Part shown: positions 10,816 through 19,856 of the stretch, piece after piece
How positions within the stretch are numbered: position 1 is the stretch's first letter
Layout of the letters: each line of letters starts with the position of its first letter
Assembly (NCBI RefSeq): GCF_001517935.1
Contig: NZ_LOQF01000001.1
Location: 124,001-188,000, forward strand
Length of the DNA: 64,000 bases
Reading direction: 5' to 3'
Source: Sneathia sanguinegens
GTDB lineage: Bacteria; Fusobacteriota; Fusobacteriia; Fusobacteriales; Leptotrichiaceae
Program-made: the position numbers and the translations under genes
The notes under the pieces: generated by a model
Database searches by the model: none
What the model was told of the DNA's origin: nothing
The model's input: only the letters and a program-made list of their open reading frames with translations

Positions 10816-12606
10816 ATGAAGAATAAAAGAATATGGACAAAATTAGCAACAGTACTTTTGCTTGGGTCTTTAGTAGCATGTCAACCAGGTAAAAGAAGAT
10901 CAGAAATGGGAAGTAAAAATTTAAAATTATTATTCCCACAAATTTATGAATCAAAAGAAAAAGAAATTAAGGGTGGAACTTTTAAGGTAGGTGTTACAAG
11001 CTCAACATCATTTAGTGGTTTACTTAGTCCTTTAATTCAAACTACTGCATTAGATGGAGAATTTAGCGGACCAATAGACGCTCCACTTTTTGTGCCAGGA
11101 AAGGATTTCAAGGTTAGTGATAAAGGACTTGCTAAAATTGATGTAGATGTCGATAATAAAGTAGTTACAGTGACATTAAGACCTAATTTGAAGTGGGATG
11201 ACGGTCAACCTATGACTATAGATGACTATATCTTCACTTATGAAGTAGTAGCACACCCTGATTATACAGGTGTTAGATATGATGAAAGTGTTCAACAAGT
11301 AAATGGTATAAAAGATTATCATGAAGGTAAGGCAAAAACTATTAGTGGTTTAGAAAAAGTAAATGATACAACTGTTAAAATACACTTTAATAAATTAAGT
11401 CCTGCTGTATATAATGGTGGTGGAGGTCTATTATCTTTCATAGCACCTAAGCACGATTTAAAAGATGTGCCAGTTAAAGATTTAGAAAAATCTGAAAAGA
11501 CAAGATTAAAAGTTGTTGGTGCAGGACAATATAAGATAAAACAAATAGTTCCTGGTGAAAGTATAGAATATGTACCAAATGAATATTACTATAAGAAAGA
11601 TGAAATACCAAAAGTTGATAGCTTAATTAAAAAAATATTGCCAGATAATGCATTATTATCATCAATGAAAAATGGTGAATATGATGAATATTCTAGTGTT
11701 CCTTCAGATCTATATCAAGAATATAAAGACTTTAATAATTTGGTTGTTTTAGGAAGACCACAATTAGGATACTCATATTTAGGTTTCGATTTAGGACATT
11801 GGGATGCTAAAAAAGGAGAAAATGTAACAGATCCAGATAAAAAGATGGCAGATATTAATTTAAGAAAAGCTATGGGATATGCTTTGAATGTAGAAGAAGT
11901 AATAAATAGTTTCTATAGTGGTCTAAAGACAAGAGCAACTGGAGTTATACCACCTGTATTTGAAAGTATATATAATTCAAAACCAAGCATAACATACAAT
12001 GTTAAAAAGGCTAATGAATTATTAGACAAGGCTGGATATAAAGATGTAAATGGAGATGGAATAAGAGAAGATAAGAATGGAAAACCATTAGAAATAATAT
12101 TTGGTATGACAGCAAGTGGAGATATTGCAGAACCATTAACACAAAAATTCATACAAGACTGGAGAAAAGTAGGATTGAAGGTTAGCCTTGCAGGAGGTCG
12201 TTTACTTGAATCTAATAGTTTCTTTGAAAAATTACAATCAAATAATAAAGGCTTCGATATTTGGATGGCAGGTTGGTCAGTAGCAAGTTCTCTAGATTTA
12301 AATGGAATATATGGAAATCATTCTAAGTTCAATATTGCTAATCTTGCATCAGCAAGAAATAATGAATTAATTGATAAAGTAAATTCATTAGAAGCATTAA
12401 AAGATCCTGAATATAGATTAAATGCTATTAAGGAATGGGAAAATAACTACATGGAAAATGAATTAGGATTCTTACCACTATGGTTTAGTTATGAATTATT
12501 CCCAATTAATAAGAGAGTTAAATTTGAAACTTGTAAGTATGATAATACTGATTTGGGTCCACATCCAACAGCAGTAACTTCACAACAAACTTTGATGGCT
12601 AAATAG
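10816..12606 (+). CDS. Oligopeptide ABC transporter substrate-binding lipoprotein, copy 1
   Basis: Family 5 (OppA/DppA) extracellular solute-binding protein of 596 residues, anchored through the lipobox LVAC near residues 19-22. Typical blocks are LKWDDGQPMTIDDYIFTYE, GAGQYKIKQIVPGESIEYVPN, NLRKAMGYAL and FDIWMAGW. DVNGDGIREDKNG is a calcium-loop-like motif also found in other OppA proteins. A second, very similar gene lies at 22494-24272. No permease or ATPase gene is adjacent to either, so both probably serve a transporter encoded elsewhere. A strong terminator follows. Confidence 0.92.
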   Translation: MKNKRIWTKLATVLLLGSLVACQPGKRRSEMGSKNLKLLFPQIYESKEKEIKGGTFKVGVTSSTSFSGLLSPLIQTTALDGEFSGPIDAPLFVPGKDFKVSDKGLAKIDVDVDNKVVTVTLRPNLKWDDGQPMTIDDYIFTYEVVAHPDYTGVRYDESVQQVNGIKDYHEGKAKTISGLEKVNDTTVKIHFNKLSPAVYNGGGGLLSFIAPKHDLKDVPVKDLEKSEKTRLKVVGAGQYKIKQIVPGESIEYVPNEYYYKKDEIPKVDSLIKKILPDNALLSSMKNGEYDEYSSVPSDLYQEYKDFNNLVVLGRPQLGYSYLGFDLGHWDAKKGENVTDPDKKMADINLRKAMGYALNVEEVINSFYSGLKTRATGVIPPVFESIYNSKPSITYNVKKANELLDKAGYKDVNGDGIREDKNGKPLEIIFGMTASGDIAEPLTQKFIQDWRKVGLKVSLAGGRLLESNSFFEKLQSNNKGFDIWMAGWSVASSLDLNGIYGNHSKFNIANLASARNNELIDKVNSLEALKDPEYRLNAIKEWENNYMENELGFLPLWFSYELFPINKRVKFETCKYDNTDLGPHPTAVTSQQTLMAK

Positions 12607-12616
12607 TAAATATAAC

Positions 12617-12643
12617 GGTAGTTCGAAAGAACTACCTTTTATT
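12617..12643 (+). terminator. Terminator after oligopeptide lipoprotein copy 1
   Basis: A perfect 8-bp stem GGTAGTTC/GAACTACC with a GAAA tetraloop is followed by TTTTATTT. Classic rho-independent terminator. Confidence 0.93.
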
Positions 12644-12692
12644 TGAATTATAGTTAAAAAAGTAAAGTTTAAATTAATTCAATAGATATTGT

Positions 12693-12744
12693 TATAATTT
12701 AATAAATATATCCCTTAGGTTAAATAAAGGGATATTATTTTTTT
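12693..12744 (+). other. Promoter-like -10 followed by a terminator-like hairpin (possible short leader or small RNA)
   Basis: TATAAT at 12693-12698 is followed 10 bases later by the stem ATATCCCTT (12708-12716) and AAGGGATAT (12727-12735), then TATTTTTTT. A transcript starting here would end after about 40 bases. This may be an attenuator, a tiny RNA, or a second insulating terminator; no convincing -35 is visible. Confidence 0.35.
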
Positions 12745-12773
12745 GTAAAAAAAACAAAATTAAATAAAAAAAT

Positions 12774-12782
12774 TGATATAAT
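12774..12782 (+). promoter_or_regulatory. Extended -10 promoter of the coiled-coil outer-membrane protein
   Basis: TGATATAAT (TGn plus consensus -10) ends about 32 bases before the start codon at 12815; the -35 is weak. The same extended -10 occurs before rpe. Confidence 0.6.
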
Positions 12783-12814
12783 TTGTTGATTTTCACAAAA
12801 AAAGGAGAACTATG

Positions 12815-15031
12815 ATGAAAAAAACTATGATATTATCAATTTTTATAGCTTCTACACTATATGCAAGTACAGAAGGAATGGTAGAAGCGTTTAATATTAA
12901 TGAATACAACATAAACACGAATACATTTAAGTCTAAGAAAACTGGAATTAATGCAGAGTTTGGTGCTGCAGGTTTTAGAATAGGAACTAATTTAGTAGCT
13001 AAAAATAATTTTACAGAATTCAAATCGAGTACAGCCTATGTTCAATATACAACACCAAGATATATGGGTGTTAATGCGAGGATAAGAAGTAAATATTCAT
13101 TTGAAACTCAATTAGAACTAAATACAAAATTAAGCTATATGCCTAAAAATGACTTGGAAATAAGTTTAGAAAGTACGATAAATCCTACAGTTAATGGTAA
13201 GGACTTAAAATATAAAAATATACTTACTGAAAAATCAGAAAGTATAGATTATAAGGCAATATCACATGCATATAAATTAGAAACAAAATATAAGAATGAA
13301 AATGTTGAATTCATAGCAGACCTTCTATTTCAACACATATACTCAAAACACACTGAAGAAAAAACAGATAAAATAAAGCAATTAGAAGATAGAATAAATA
13401 TGCTAGAAAAAGTTGTTCCTTTACTAGAAAAAAAGAAAGAGTTAAGCGATAAAGTAACTGAATTAGAAAATAAATTGAAGATTGCAAATAATGCTTCGCA
13501 AGCAAAAAAAGATATAGATGACAAAATTAATAAAATTAATACTGAATATGAAAAACAAAAACAAGATCAAGAATCTCAAGTAAATGAAATAAAGCAAAAA
13601 TTACAACAAGCAGAAACTGAAAAAAAAGAAAAAGAAACTAAACAAGAACAAGCAGAAAAAGAATTAGATAAGAAAAAGCAAGAATTAAATATAAATAAAT
13701 TAGAACAAGATTTAGCTAATGCACAAAGAGAAGAAACAGAAGCAAAAACTGCAAAAGAACAAGCAGAACAAGAATATAGTTCTTTAGAAAAAGAAAAAGA
13801 AAATATTGAAAATCAAAAACAAGAAATAGAAGAAAAAATACAAGCTAATGAAACAGAAAAGAAAAAAATAGAAGAAGCAAAAAAAGCTTTAGATGAAATA
13901 AATAGAAAATTTGATGAAGAAGAAAAAAGGCTTAATGACATATCCGAAGATAATAATAGAAGTAAAGAAGAAAGAGAAAAAGCAAATAGGGATAGATATA
14001 AATTGATAGGAAAACACCATGAAGATTTAGCAAAAATTGGAGAAATTGACGGAAAATTAATGAGAAACGAAGAAACATCTAAATCATTAAAAAAAGATCA
14101 AGAACAAATAGTAAGACAGATAGAAGAAAAAAAAGAACAATTAAAAATTAAATTGCAAAATAAAGAGCAAAAAGAACAAGAGCATGAAGATAAAGAAAAA
14201 GAAAAAATAAAAAAACAACAAGAAATTCAAACTAAAAGACAAGAACTAACAGAAAAACAAAATGAATATGAAACTGCAAAACAACAGTTTGAACAAGCTG
14301 AAGAGAACTATGATTCTAAAAATAATGAGTTGAATGCTTTACAACAAGATATGGAAGTTAAAGAAAGAGAACATGAAGCTCAAATACAAAAATTAAATAA
14401 AGATAAAGCAGATGTAGAAGAGGATTTCAATAAAAAAGATCAACTTAGTTCTGAACTTGCTGAAAAGAAAAAAGAAGTTGAAGTTAATAAGGCAGAAATT
14501 GAAAAGGTGGATAAAAATAACTTGACTTTAGAAAAAGCTAAAGCTGAGAAAGAAGATAAATTGAAAAATAAGGATAAAATTATAGAACATCATAAGGTAA
14601 ATCCTTATAAAGTTGTTTCTAATGAATTTTATTTTGGAACTAAATTGGGACTTAAGTATAAAAAGAATGATTTTGGATTTGAAGGTAATTTAATTGCTGG
14701 TGGTGCATATAAGGAAAAAGAAAAGGATGATGAGAGAGTTATTGAAATGTATGCTCTTTCTAAACTTGAATTAGCGATGAATTATAGAGTTGCTGTTGCA
14801 CCTTTCCTATACTTAATACCCGAAGTTGGCGGAATGGTTAAGGTTGATGAGGTAGACTTTAAGAAAATTCCTGAAATTGAGTATAATATAAGTCCTAAGG
14901 TTGCTATTGAATACAAGCCTATAGATAAGTTTACATTTAGGGTAGAAGCTGATGTTAAAAATAGCTTTAAAAATAAAAACTATATTGACAGTGTAGTTAA
15001 TACAAATTTAAATATTAAATATGTTTGGTAG
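12815..15031 (+). CDS. Outer-membrane-type protein with a ~415-residue coiled coil inserted between beta regions
   Basis: I do not recognise a named family. The start at 12815 is preferred to the ATG three bases earlier because GGAG lies 7 bases upstream of it. The 738 residues begin with a signal peptide (MKKTMILSIFIASTLYAS). Residues about 19-179 are beta-rich with alternating patterns (FGAAGFRIGTNLVAK, FETQLELNTKLSYM). About 180-594 are charged, Q/E/K-rich heptad-like helix with almost no proline or aromatic residues. About 596-738 return to amphipathic strands (FYFGTKLGLKY, FRVEADVKNSF) and end in LNIKYVW, an outer-membrane beta-signal-like terminus. Inference: a barrel from which a long helical hairpin protrudes. 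It is a single-gene unit with its own promoter and terminator. A periplasm-spanning role is an alternative. Confidence 0.75.
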   Translation: MKKTMILSIFIASTLYASTEGMVEAFNINEYNINTNTFKSKKTGINAEFGAAGFRIGTNLVAKNNFTEFKSSTAYVQYTTPRYMGVNARIRSKYSFETQLELNTKLSYMPKNDLEISLESTINPTVNGKDLKYKNILTEKSESIDYKAISHAYKLETKYKNENVEFIADLLFQHIYSKHTEEKTDKIKQLEDRINMLEKVVPLLEKKKELSDKVTELENKLKIANNASQAKKDIDDKINKINTEYEKQKQDQESQVNEIKQKLQQAETEKKEKETKQEQAEKELDKKKQELNINKLEQDLANAQREETEAKTAKEQAEQEYSSLEKEKENIENQKQEIEEKIQANETEKKKIEEAKKALDEINRKFDEEEKRLNDISEDNNRSKEEREKANRDRYKLIGKHHEDLAKIGEIDGKLMRNEETSKSLKKDQEQIVRQIEEKKEQLKIKLQNKEQKEQEHEDKEKEKIKKQQEIQTKRQELTEKQNEYETAKQQFEQAEENYDSKNNELNALQQDMEVKEREHEAQIQKLNKDKADVEEDFNKKDQLSSELAEKKKEVEVNKAEIEKVDKNNLTLEKAKAEKEDKLKNKDKIIEHHKVNPYKVVSNEFYFGTKLGLKYKKNDFGFEGNLIAGGAYKEKEKDDERVIEMYALSKLELAMNYRVAVAPFLYLIPEVGGMVKVDEVDFKKIPEIEYNISPKVAIEYKPIDKFTFRVEADVKNSFKNKNYIDSVVNTNLNIKYVW

Positions 15032-15035
15032 AAAG

Positions 15036-15058
15036 AAGATGCCTTTGGCATCTTTTTT
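15036..15058 (+). terminator. Terminator after the coiled-coil protein
   Basis: AAGATGCC/GGCATCTT 8-bp stem with a TTT loop and a following T tract. Confidence 0.92.
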
Positions 15059-15072
15059 AGTTAGTACATTTA

Positions 15073-15081
15073 TGATATAAT
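15073..15081 (+). promoter_or_regulatory. Extended -10 promoter for rpe
   Basis: TGATATAAT lies 28 bases before the rpe start. The -35 position falls in the T tract of the preceding terminator and matches poorly, so promoter strength probably comes from the extended -10. Confidence 0.6.
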
Positions 15082-15108
15082 TAGTCTATGAAACAAGGAG
15101 GAATATAT

Positions 15109-15747
15109 ATGAAAAGTCTTAGTATAGCACCATCTTTATTATCAGCAGATTTTAGTGATTTAAAAAATGAAGTAATAGCAATAGAAAAGGCAGGAGCAAC
15201 ACATTTACATCTTGATGTAATGGATGGTGATTTTGTTCCTAATATTACCTTTGGTGCAGGGCTTATAGCTGCAATAAGAAAACATACAAAATTAATATTT
15301 GATATACATATGATGGTAACTAATCCAGAAAGATATATAGAAGATATGGTTAAAGCAGGGGCAGATAGTATAACTATTCATGCAGAGGCTACTAAACATT
15401 TGGATAGGGTTGTTAATTTGATTAAGTCTTATGGAGTGAAAGCTTGTGTAGCTCTTAATCCATCAACACCAATATCAACAGTAGAAAATATTGCTTATGC
15501 CTTGGATATGATATTAGTTATGTCTGTTAATCCTGGATTTGGTGGTCAAAAGTTTATACCTCAAGCTTTAACTAAGATAGAAAAATTAAGAGAATTATAT
15601 CCTAATATTGATATAGAAGTTGATGGTGGAATAAATGACAAAACAGTTAAATTAGTAAGAAAGGCTGGAGCTAATGTCATAGTTGCAGGTTCATATGTAT
15701 TTTCAGGAGATTATAAGCAAAGAATAGAAAGTTTAAAAGATGAGTAA
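15109..15747 (+). CDS. rpe: Ribulose-phosphate 3-epimerase
   Basis: Interconverts ribulose-5-P and xylulose-5-P in the pentose phosphate pathway. The 212-residue TIM barrel shows IAPSLLSADF, HLDVMDGDFVPNITFG with metal-binding His and Asp, FDIHMMV, SVNPGFGGQKFI and VDGGIN. The ATG at 15109 follows AGGAGG by 7 bases, whereas the upstream ATG at 15088 precedes that site. It overlaps the MarR-FeoA gene by 8 bases. Confidence 0.96.
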   Translation: MKSLSIAPSLLSADFSDLKNEVIAIEKAGATHLHLDVMDGDFVPNITFGAGLIAAIRKHTKLIFDIHMMVTNPERYIEDMVKAGADSITIHAEATKHLDRVVNLIKSYGVKACVALNPSTPISTVENIAYALDMILVMSVNPGFGGQKFIPQALTKIEKLRELYPNIDIEVDGGINDKTVKLVRKAGANVIVAGSYVFSGDYKQRIESLKDE

Positions 15748-16405
15748 AAATATAGAAGAGTATATAAAGGATTTCTATAATCTATATCACAAAGTTGAAA
15801 AAGCTAATGTGGATAAGGGTATAAGATGTTTGACAGCTAATGAAGTTCATATTATTTGCTTAGTAGGTGAAAAGGATACAACTGTTAATGATTTGGCAGA
15901 TCAATTGGATATTACAATTGGTAGTTTATCAAAAGCACTGAGTAAATTAGAAATGAAAAAATTTATTTTTCGTGAAAAACTTGAAAATGATAGAAGAAAA
16001 GTAAGGGTTAATTTGACTACCAAAGGAGAGTTAGCCTTTAAATATTACACAAAGAGTGATAAAAATGTATTGACTAATATTCTAGAAGATGTCGACAAAA
16101 AAAAATTAAAAGTATTTTCTGAAGTCTTACAAAAATTAATAACTAATCTATATTTTTTGAAAAAAGATATAGAACCTACTATGCTTAGTCAATGTAAGTT
16201 GAATAATAAGCTTATTATATATGACATTAAGGCTACGGATGAACTTTTAAATTCCTTTATAACTCAAAAAATTACAATAGGTAGAGAAATAAAGCTTATA
16301 GAAAAAAATGAAAATACTTTAACTATTTTAATAGATAAAAAGAAAAAAGTTTTGACAAAAGAAGAAGGACAATATATTTTTTGCATTAAAAAGGAAAAAA
16401 GATGA
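15740..16405 (+). CDS. MarR-type winged-helix regulator with a C-terminal FeoA-like domain
   Basis: Residues about 1-140 are a MarR family domain: the recognition region DLADQLDITIGSLSKALSKLE is followed by the wing FREKLENDRRKVRVNLTTKG. Residues about 155-218 (DIKATDELLNSFITQKITIGREI, KVLTKEEGQYIF) have the layout of the FeoA/SH3-like domain found at the end of DtxR/MntR metal regulators. The combination suggests a metal-responsive repressor, but no metal ligands can be assigned by eye and no metal transporter is adjacent. It overlaps rpe by 8 bases and the next gene by 4 (ATGA), so it is part of that operon. The MarR call is firm; the FeoA call is moderate. Confidence 0.8.
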   Translation: MSKNIEEYIKDFYNLYHKVEKANVDKGIRCLTANEVHIICLVGEKDTTVNDLADQLDITIGSLSKALSKLEMKKFIFREKLENDRRKVRVNLTTKGELAFKYYTKSDKNVLTNILEDVDKKKLKVFSEVLQKLITNLYFLKKDIEPTMLSQCKLNNKLIIYDIKATDELLNSFITQKITIGREIKLIEKNENTLTILIDKKKKVLTKEEGQYIFCIKKEKR

Positions 16406-17862
16406 TATATTTAGATACAGTTGGAATAAAATTTTTGGCTAATGAATTGAATGAGAATTTGAAGGGAAATAGGATAAATAAGATAAATGCATATGACAAA
16501 AATTCTTTTTCTATTTTTTGTGGCAAAAAAAACATATATTTTGATAATAGCTTAACAGCTATAGTTTTTTTGAGTAGTAATAAATTAAGAAATACAGAAT
16601 ATACAAGTTCTTTTATACTTAAATTAAAAAAATATTTAATTGGGGGATATATAAGGGAAGTATATGCAAAAAAAGATGATAGAATAATTTGTTTTAAGCT
16701 TGAAAAAATGGATATAGTTGGAAAGTTAGAAAAATATGAATTAATTTATGAATTATTAGGTAAAGAAGTAAATGTTTTATTGGTAGATAAAAATAGAATG
16801 ATTTTGGCAAATATGTATGTACATTTGAAAACAAAAAGAAAAAATATAGCAAATTCTAATTATATTTTTCCAGAGCCTGTAAATAAATATGGGAAATATA
16901 TGGCAAAATTACCCAATGAACAACTAGAAAAGTTTGAAAAAACTTATGAAGCCTTAATATTTTCAAATGGACTTTTGACATATAATAAATTTTTAGATAT
17001 GCCTTATGAAAAATTTTCTAGTTTAAATGAAGCTTTAACTGAATATTTTTTAAGAAATAGTAGTATAAGTAGTGTAGAGAATAAGAAAAGAAAAATATTG
17101 AAATTTGTTTTGGGGAATATAAAGAGAATAAAGAGTATACAAAATAAGATAGATAAAGATATAACTAAAAATTTAAATTATGAAATATATAAGCAAAAGG
17201 CTGATATTCTTTTAGCCAATTTATATAAAATAAAGTCAAATACTCAAGAAATTACTTTGTTGAATTATTATACAAATGAGAATATAACAATTAAATTAGA
17301 TAATAGTTTGAGCCCTTCAAAAAATGTAGAAAAATTTTATCAAAAATATGCAAAAGGTAAAAGAACGATTGAAATATTAAATAAAAGAAAAGAAGAGCTA
17401 AAAAAAGAGTTAGAATATTTTATTGAACAACAACATTATGTTGAAATAGAAAATGATATTTTAGGTTTGGAAGAAATAGAAAAAGAACTAGGTATAATAA
17501 AGAAAGATAAAATAAGAAGTACAAAACAAAGTAAAAGAGAGCTATATTCTGTGGAATATAAGGATGCAATAATTTATGTTGGTAGAAATAGTTTTGAAAA
17601 TGATAAACTAACATTTGAAATTGCTAAATATAATGATCTCTGGTTACATATTAAAGATGTACCAGGACCGCATGTTATAATAAAAGCTACTAATATTACA
17701 GACGATATTATAGAATATGCAGCAAAATTAGCAGTTAAAAATTCAAAGAATAAGACTTATGGTCTTGTTGACTATTGCCTAAAAAAATATGTAAAAAAAA
17801 TACATGGAGCAAAAAAAGGGCAAGTTATTTATACAAATTATAAGACTATAATGGTGGAGTAA
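16402..17862 (+). CDS. rqcH: NFACT-family ribosome quality control protein RqcH
   Basis: Bacterial homologue of Rqc2/NEMF, which adds C-terminal alanine tails to nascent chains on split 50S subunits; older annotations call it fibronectin-binding protein A. The N-terminal NFACT-N domain (LDTVGIKFLANELNENLKGNRINKI) contains the Asp-Asp-Arg in KKDDRIICFKL that matches the family's tRNA-contacting DR motif. A helical middle region about residues 220-370 is followed by the NFACT-R domain (DLWLHIKDVPGPHVII). The 486 residues are shorter than the roughly 560-570 of Firmicute RqcH. It overlaps the regulator gene by 4 bases and is followed 3 bases later by ktrB. Confidence 0.88.
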   Translation: MIYLDTVGIKFLANELNENLKGNRINKINAYDKNSFSIFCGKKNIYFDNSLTAIVFLSSNKLRNTEYTSSFILKLKKYLIGGYIREVYAKKDDRIICFKLEKMDIVGKLEKYELIYELLGKEVNVLLVDKNRMILANMYVHLKTKRKNIANSNYIFPEPVNKYGKYMAKLPNEQLEKFEKTYEALIFSNGLLTYNKFLDMPYEKFSSLNEALTEYFLRNSSISSVENKKRKILKFVLGNIKRIKSIQNKIDKDITKNLNYEIYKQKADILLANLYKIKSNTQEITLLNYYTNENITIKLDNSLSPSKNVEKFYQKYAKGKRTIEILNKRKEELKKELEYFIEQQHYVEIENDILGLEEIEKELGIIKKDKIRSTKQSKRELYSVEYKDAIIYVGRNSFENDKLTFEIAKYNDLWLHIKDVPGPHVIIKATNITDDIIEYAAKLAVKNSKNKTYGLVDYCLKKYVKKIHGAKKGQVIYTNYKTIMVE

Positions 17863-17865
17863 AAT

Positions 17866-19200
17866 ATGAAAAAAATTAAATTAAGCCCATATATTTTAAT
17901 ACTATTATCATTTGCAATAATGATGTTTTTAGGAGCATTGTTACTTTGCTTACCTTTGGCACAAATTAGTGGTAAGAGTGGTAATTTTTTAGAAAATTTA
18001 TTTACTGCTACTTCTGCACTTTGTGTTACTGGTTTGGTTGTTAATGATATAAGTATAACATATACTATTTTTGGTAAAATAGTGATACTTATTTTGATTC
18101 AATTAGGGGGCTTGGGAGTCTTGACAGTATCATCAATGGTAATACTGAGCATTTCAAGAAAAATGGGTTATTATACGAAAAAGATAGTAAGTGAAGATAT
18201 AAATTATAATATATTAACAGAAATACCAAGATATTTAAAAAATGTATCTATAGTGGTTTTTGGGATAGAATTTGTTGGAGCAGTATTGCTATTTTTTGAA
18301 TTTTCAAAAAAATTACCTTTTATACAAGCAGTGGGATATTCAATTTTTCATTCAGTATCAGCTTTTTGTAATGCTGGTTTTGCACTATTTTCTAATAATA
18401 TGGAAAATTATACTGGGAATATTCTAATTAATTTTGTAATTACCTCATTAATAATTTTAGGTGGTTTAGGTTTTGCAGCAATACTTGATGTATATAATGT
18501 TATTAAAAAAACAAGAAGAAAATTATCAACAAGTACATATCTTGCAATAGCAATGACAATATTTTTAATTTGCTTCGGTGCTATTATGACCTTTATATTA
18601 GAATATTCAAATAAAGGAACAATAGGTAATCTTAGTTTGCATGACAAATTATTAAGTTCATATTTCCAAAGTGTAACTTTGAGAACAGCAGGGTTTCAAA
18701 CTGTAGATTTAGCTACTTTGACAACACCAACAATAATTATTTACCTATTTTTAATGTTTATAGGTGCATCACCAGGTTCAACAGGTGGGGGTCTTAAAAC
18801 AACAACTTTAGGTATTTTGCTCTTAGGGGTTATGAATGCTATAACAGGTAGGGAAGATATAGAGTATAGAAGAAGAAGATTATCTTGGCAAACTTTTAAT
18901 AAGGCTTGTGCTATATTAATGCTTTCATTATTCTATCTTTTTGTAATGATAATAATTATGAGTATATTTGATAGTTCAAAAGGATTTTTACCTTTACTAT
19001 TTGAATTAATATCTGCCTTTGGAACAGTAGGGCTTAGTATGGGCGTAACAGCTAAATTATCAATAATTAGTAAATTAATAATAATATTGACTATGTACAT
19101 AGGTAGGGTAGGACCTTTAACAATAATGTATGCCTTATCAAAAAAGAAATATAGAGAAGGGAAATATAAATATCCAGAAGAAACAATATTAATAGGTTAG
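17866..19200 (+). CDS. ktrB: KtrB/TrkH-type potassium channel subunit
   Basis: Integral inner-membrane K+ (possibly Na+-coupled) uptake channel. The 444 residues comprise four membrane-pore-membrane repeats with glycine filter segments, for example TSALCVTGL, SAFCNAGF, LRTAGFQT and ISAFGTVGLSMG. The length matches KtrB better than the longer TrkH. It is followed 8 bases later by its cytosolic gating subunit. Confidence 0.93.
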   Translation: MKKIKLSPYILILLSFAIMMFLGALLLCLPLAQISGKSGNFLENLFTATSALCVTGLVVNDISITYTIFGKIVILILIQLGGLGVLTVSSMVILSISRKMGYYTKKIVSEDINYNILTEIPRYLKNVSIVVFGIEFVGAVLLFFEFSKKLPFIQAVGYSIFHSVSAFCNAGFALFSNNMENYTGNILINFVITSLIILGGLGFAAILDVYNVIKKTRRKLSTSTYLAIAMTIFLICFGAIMTFILEYSNKGTIGNLSLHDKLLSSYFQSVTLRTAGFQTVDLATLTTPTIIIYLFLMFIGASPGSTGGGLKTTTLGILLLGVMNAITGREDIEYRRRRLSWQTFNKACAILMLSLFYLFVMIIIMSIFDSSKGFLPLLFELISAFGTVGLSMGVTAKLSIISKLIIILTMYIGRVGPLTIMYALSKKKYREGKYKYPEETILIG

Positions 19201-19208
19201 GAGAGAAA

Positions 19209-19856
19209 ATGAAAAATTATTTGGTCATTGGTTTAGGTAAATTTGGAAGAGCTATAGCTAAAACTTTATATGAAAATGGTAATGTTGTATTAGCATTAGA
19301 TTCTAATGAAGAATTAGTACAAAAAATATTAGATGAGGGTATAGTAGAAGATGCTATAACTCTTAATGCAACTGATGAAAATGCATTGAAAAATATAGTA
19401 AAAGATAGTTTTGATGGAGCTTTTGTTTGTATAGGGAATAATATACAAGATAGTATTTTGGTAACTTTGATGTTAAAAGAATTAAATATGAAAAATATTA
19501 TTTGTAAGGCTGAAACAAAAATCCAAGGAAAGGTTTTGGAAAAATTAGGTGCTGATAGGGTAGTTTATCCAGAAGAGCTAATAGGTGAAAAAATTGCATA
19601 TTCAATTATGAGACCATCAGTAATAGAATATTTTAAATTTTCTGATGAATATTCTATTGTAGAAATAAAAGTTCCTAAGAACTTTGTTGGAAAAACATTG
19701 GTTGAATTGAATTTAAGACATAGATTTTCAGCTAATGTTATAGCTATAAAGAATGCAGATGAAATGAAAACACCTAGTCCAGAATATGTATTCAAAGAAA
19801 GTGATACTGTTCTAGTTCTAGGGAAATTAAATGATATGGGAGAATTAGTAAAATGA
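19209..19856 (+). CDS. ktrA: KtrA/TrkA-type potassium uptake regulatory subunit
   Basis: RCK protein that gates KtrB. The N-terminal Rossmann fold begins with [16 protein letters not shown] (GxGxxG), and a C-terminal TrkA_C/RCK_C region starts about residue 135. The 215 residues match a single-RCK KtrA. Its stop overlaps the mnmG start as ATGA. Confidence 0.94.
   Translation: MKNYLVIGLGKFGRAIAKTLYENGNVVLALDSNEELVQKILDEGIVEDAITLNATDENALKNIVKDSFDGAFVCIGNNIQDSILVTLMLKELNMKNIICKAETKIQGKVLEKLGADRVVYPEELIGEKIAYSIMRPSVIEYFKFSDEYSIVEIKVPKNFVGKTLVELNLRHRFSANVIAIKNADEMKTPSPEYVFKESDTVLVLGKLNDMGELVK

Noticed and set aside
13321-14590. Coiled-coil segment considered as an SMC/Rad50-like or phage tape-measure protein
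   Set aside because: There is no ATPase head, and both ends are beta-rich with a signal peptide and an outer-membrane-like C-terminus, which points to an envelope protein.
15740-16405. Reading the MarR-FeoA protein as a DtxR/MntR regulator
   Set aside because: The HTH and wing follow the MarR pattern (DRRKVRVNLTTKG wing), and no DtxR-type metal-binding dimerisation helices are visible between the two domains.
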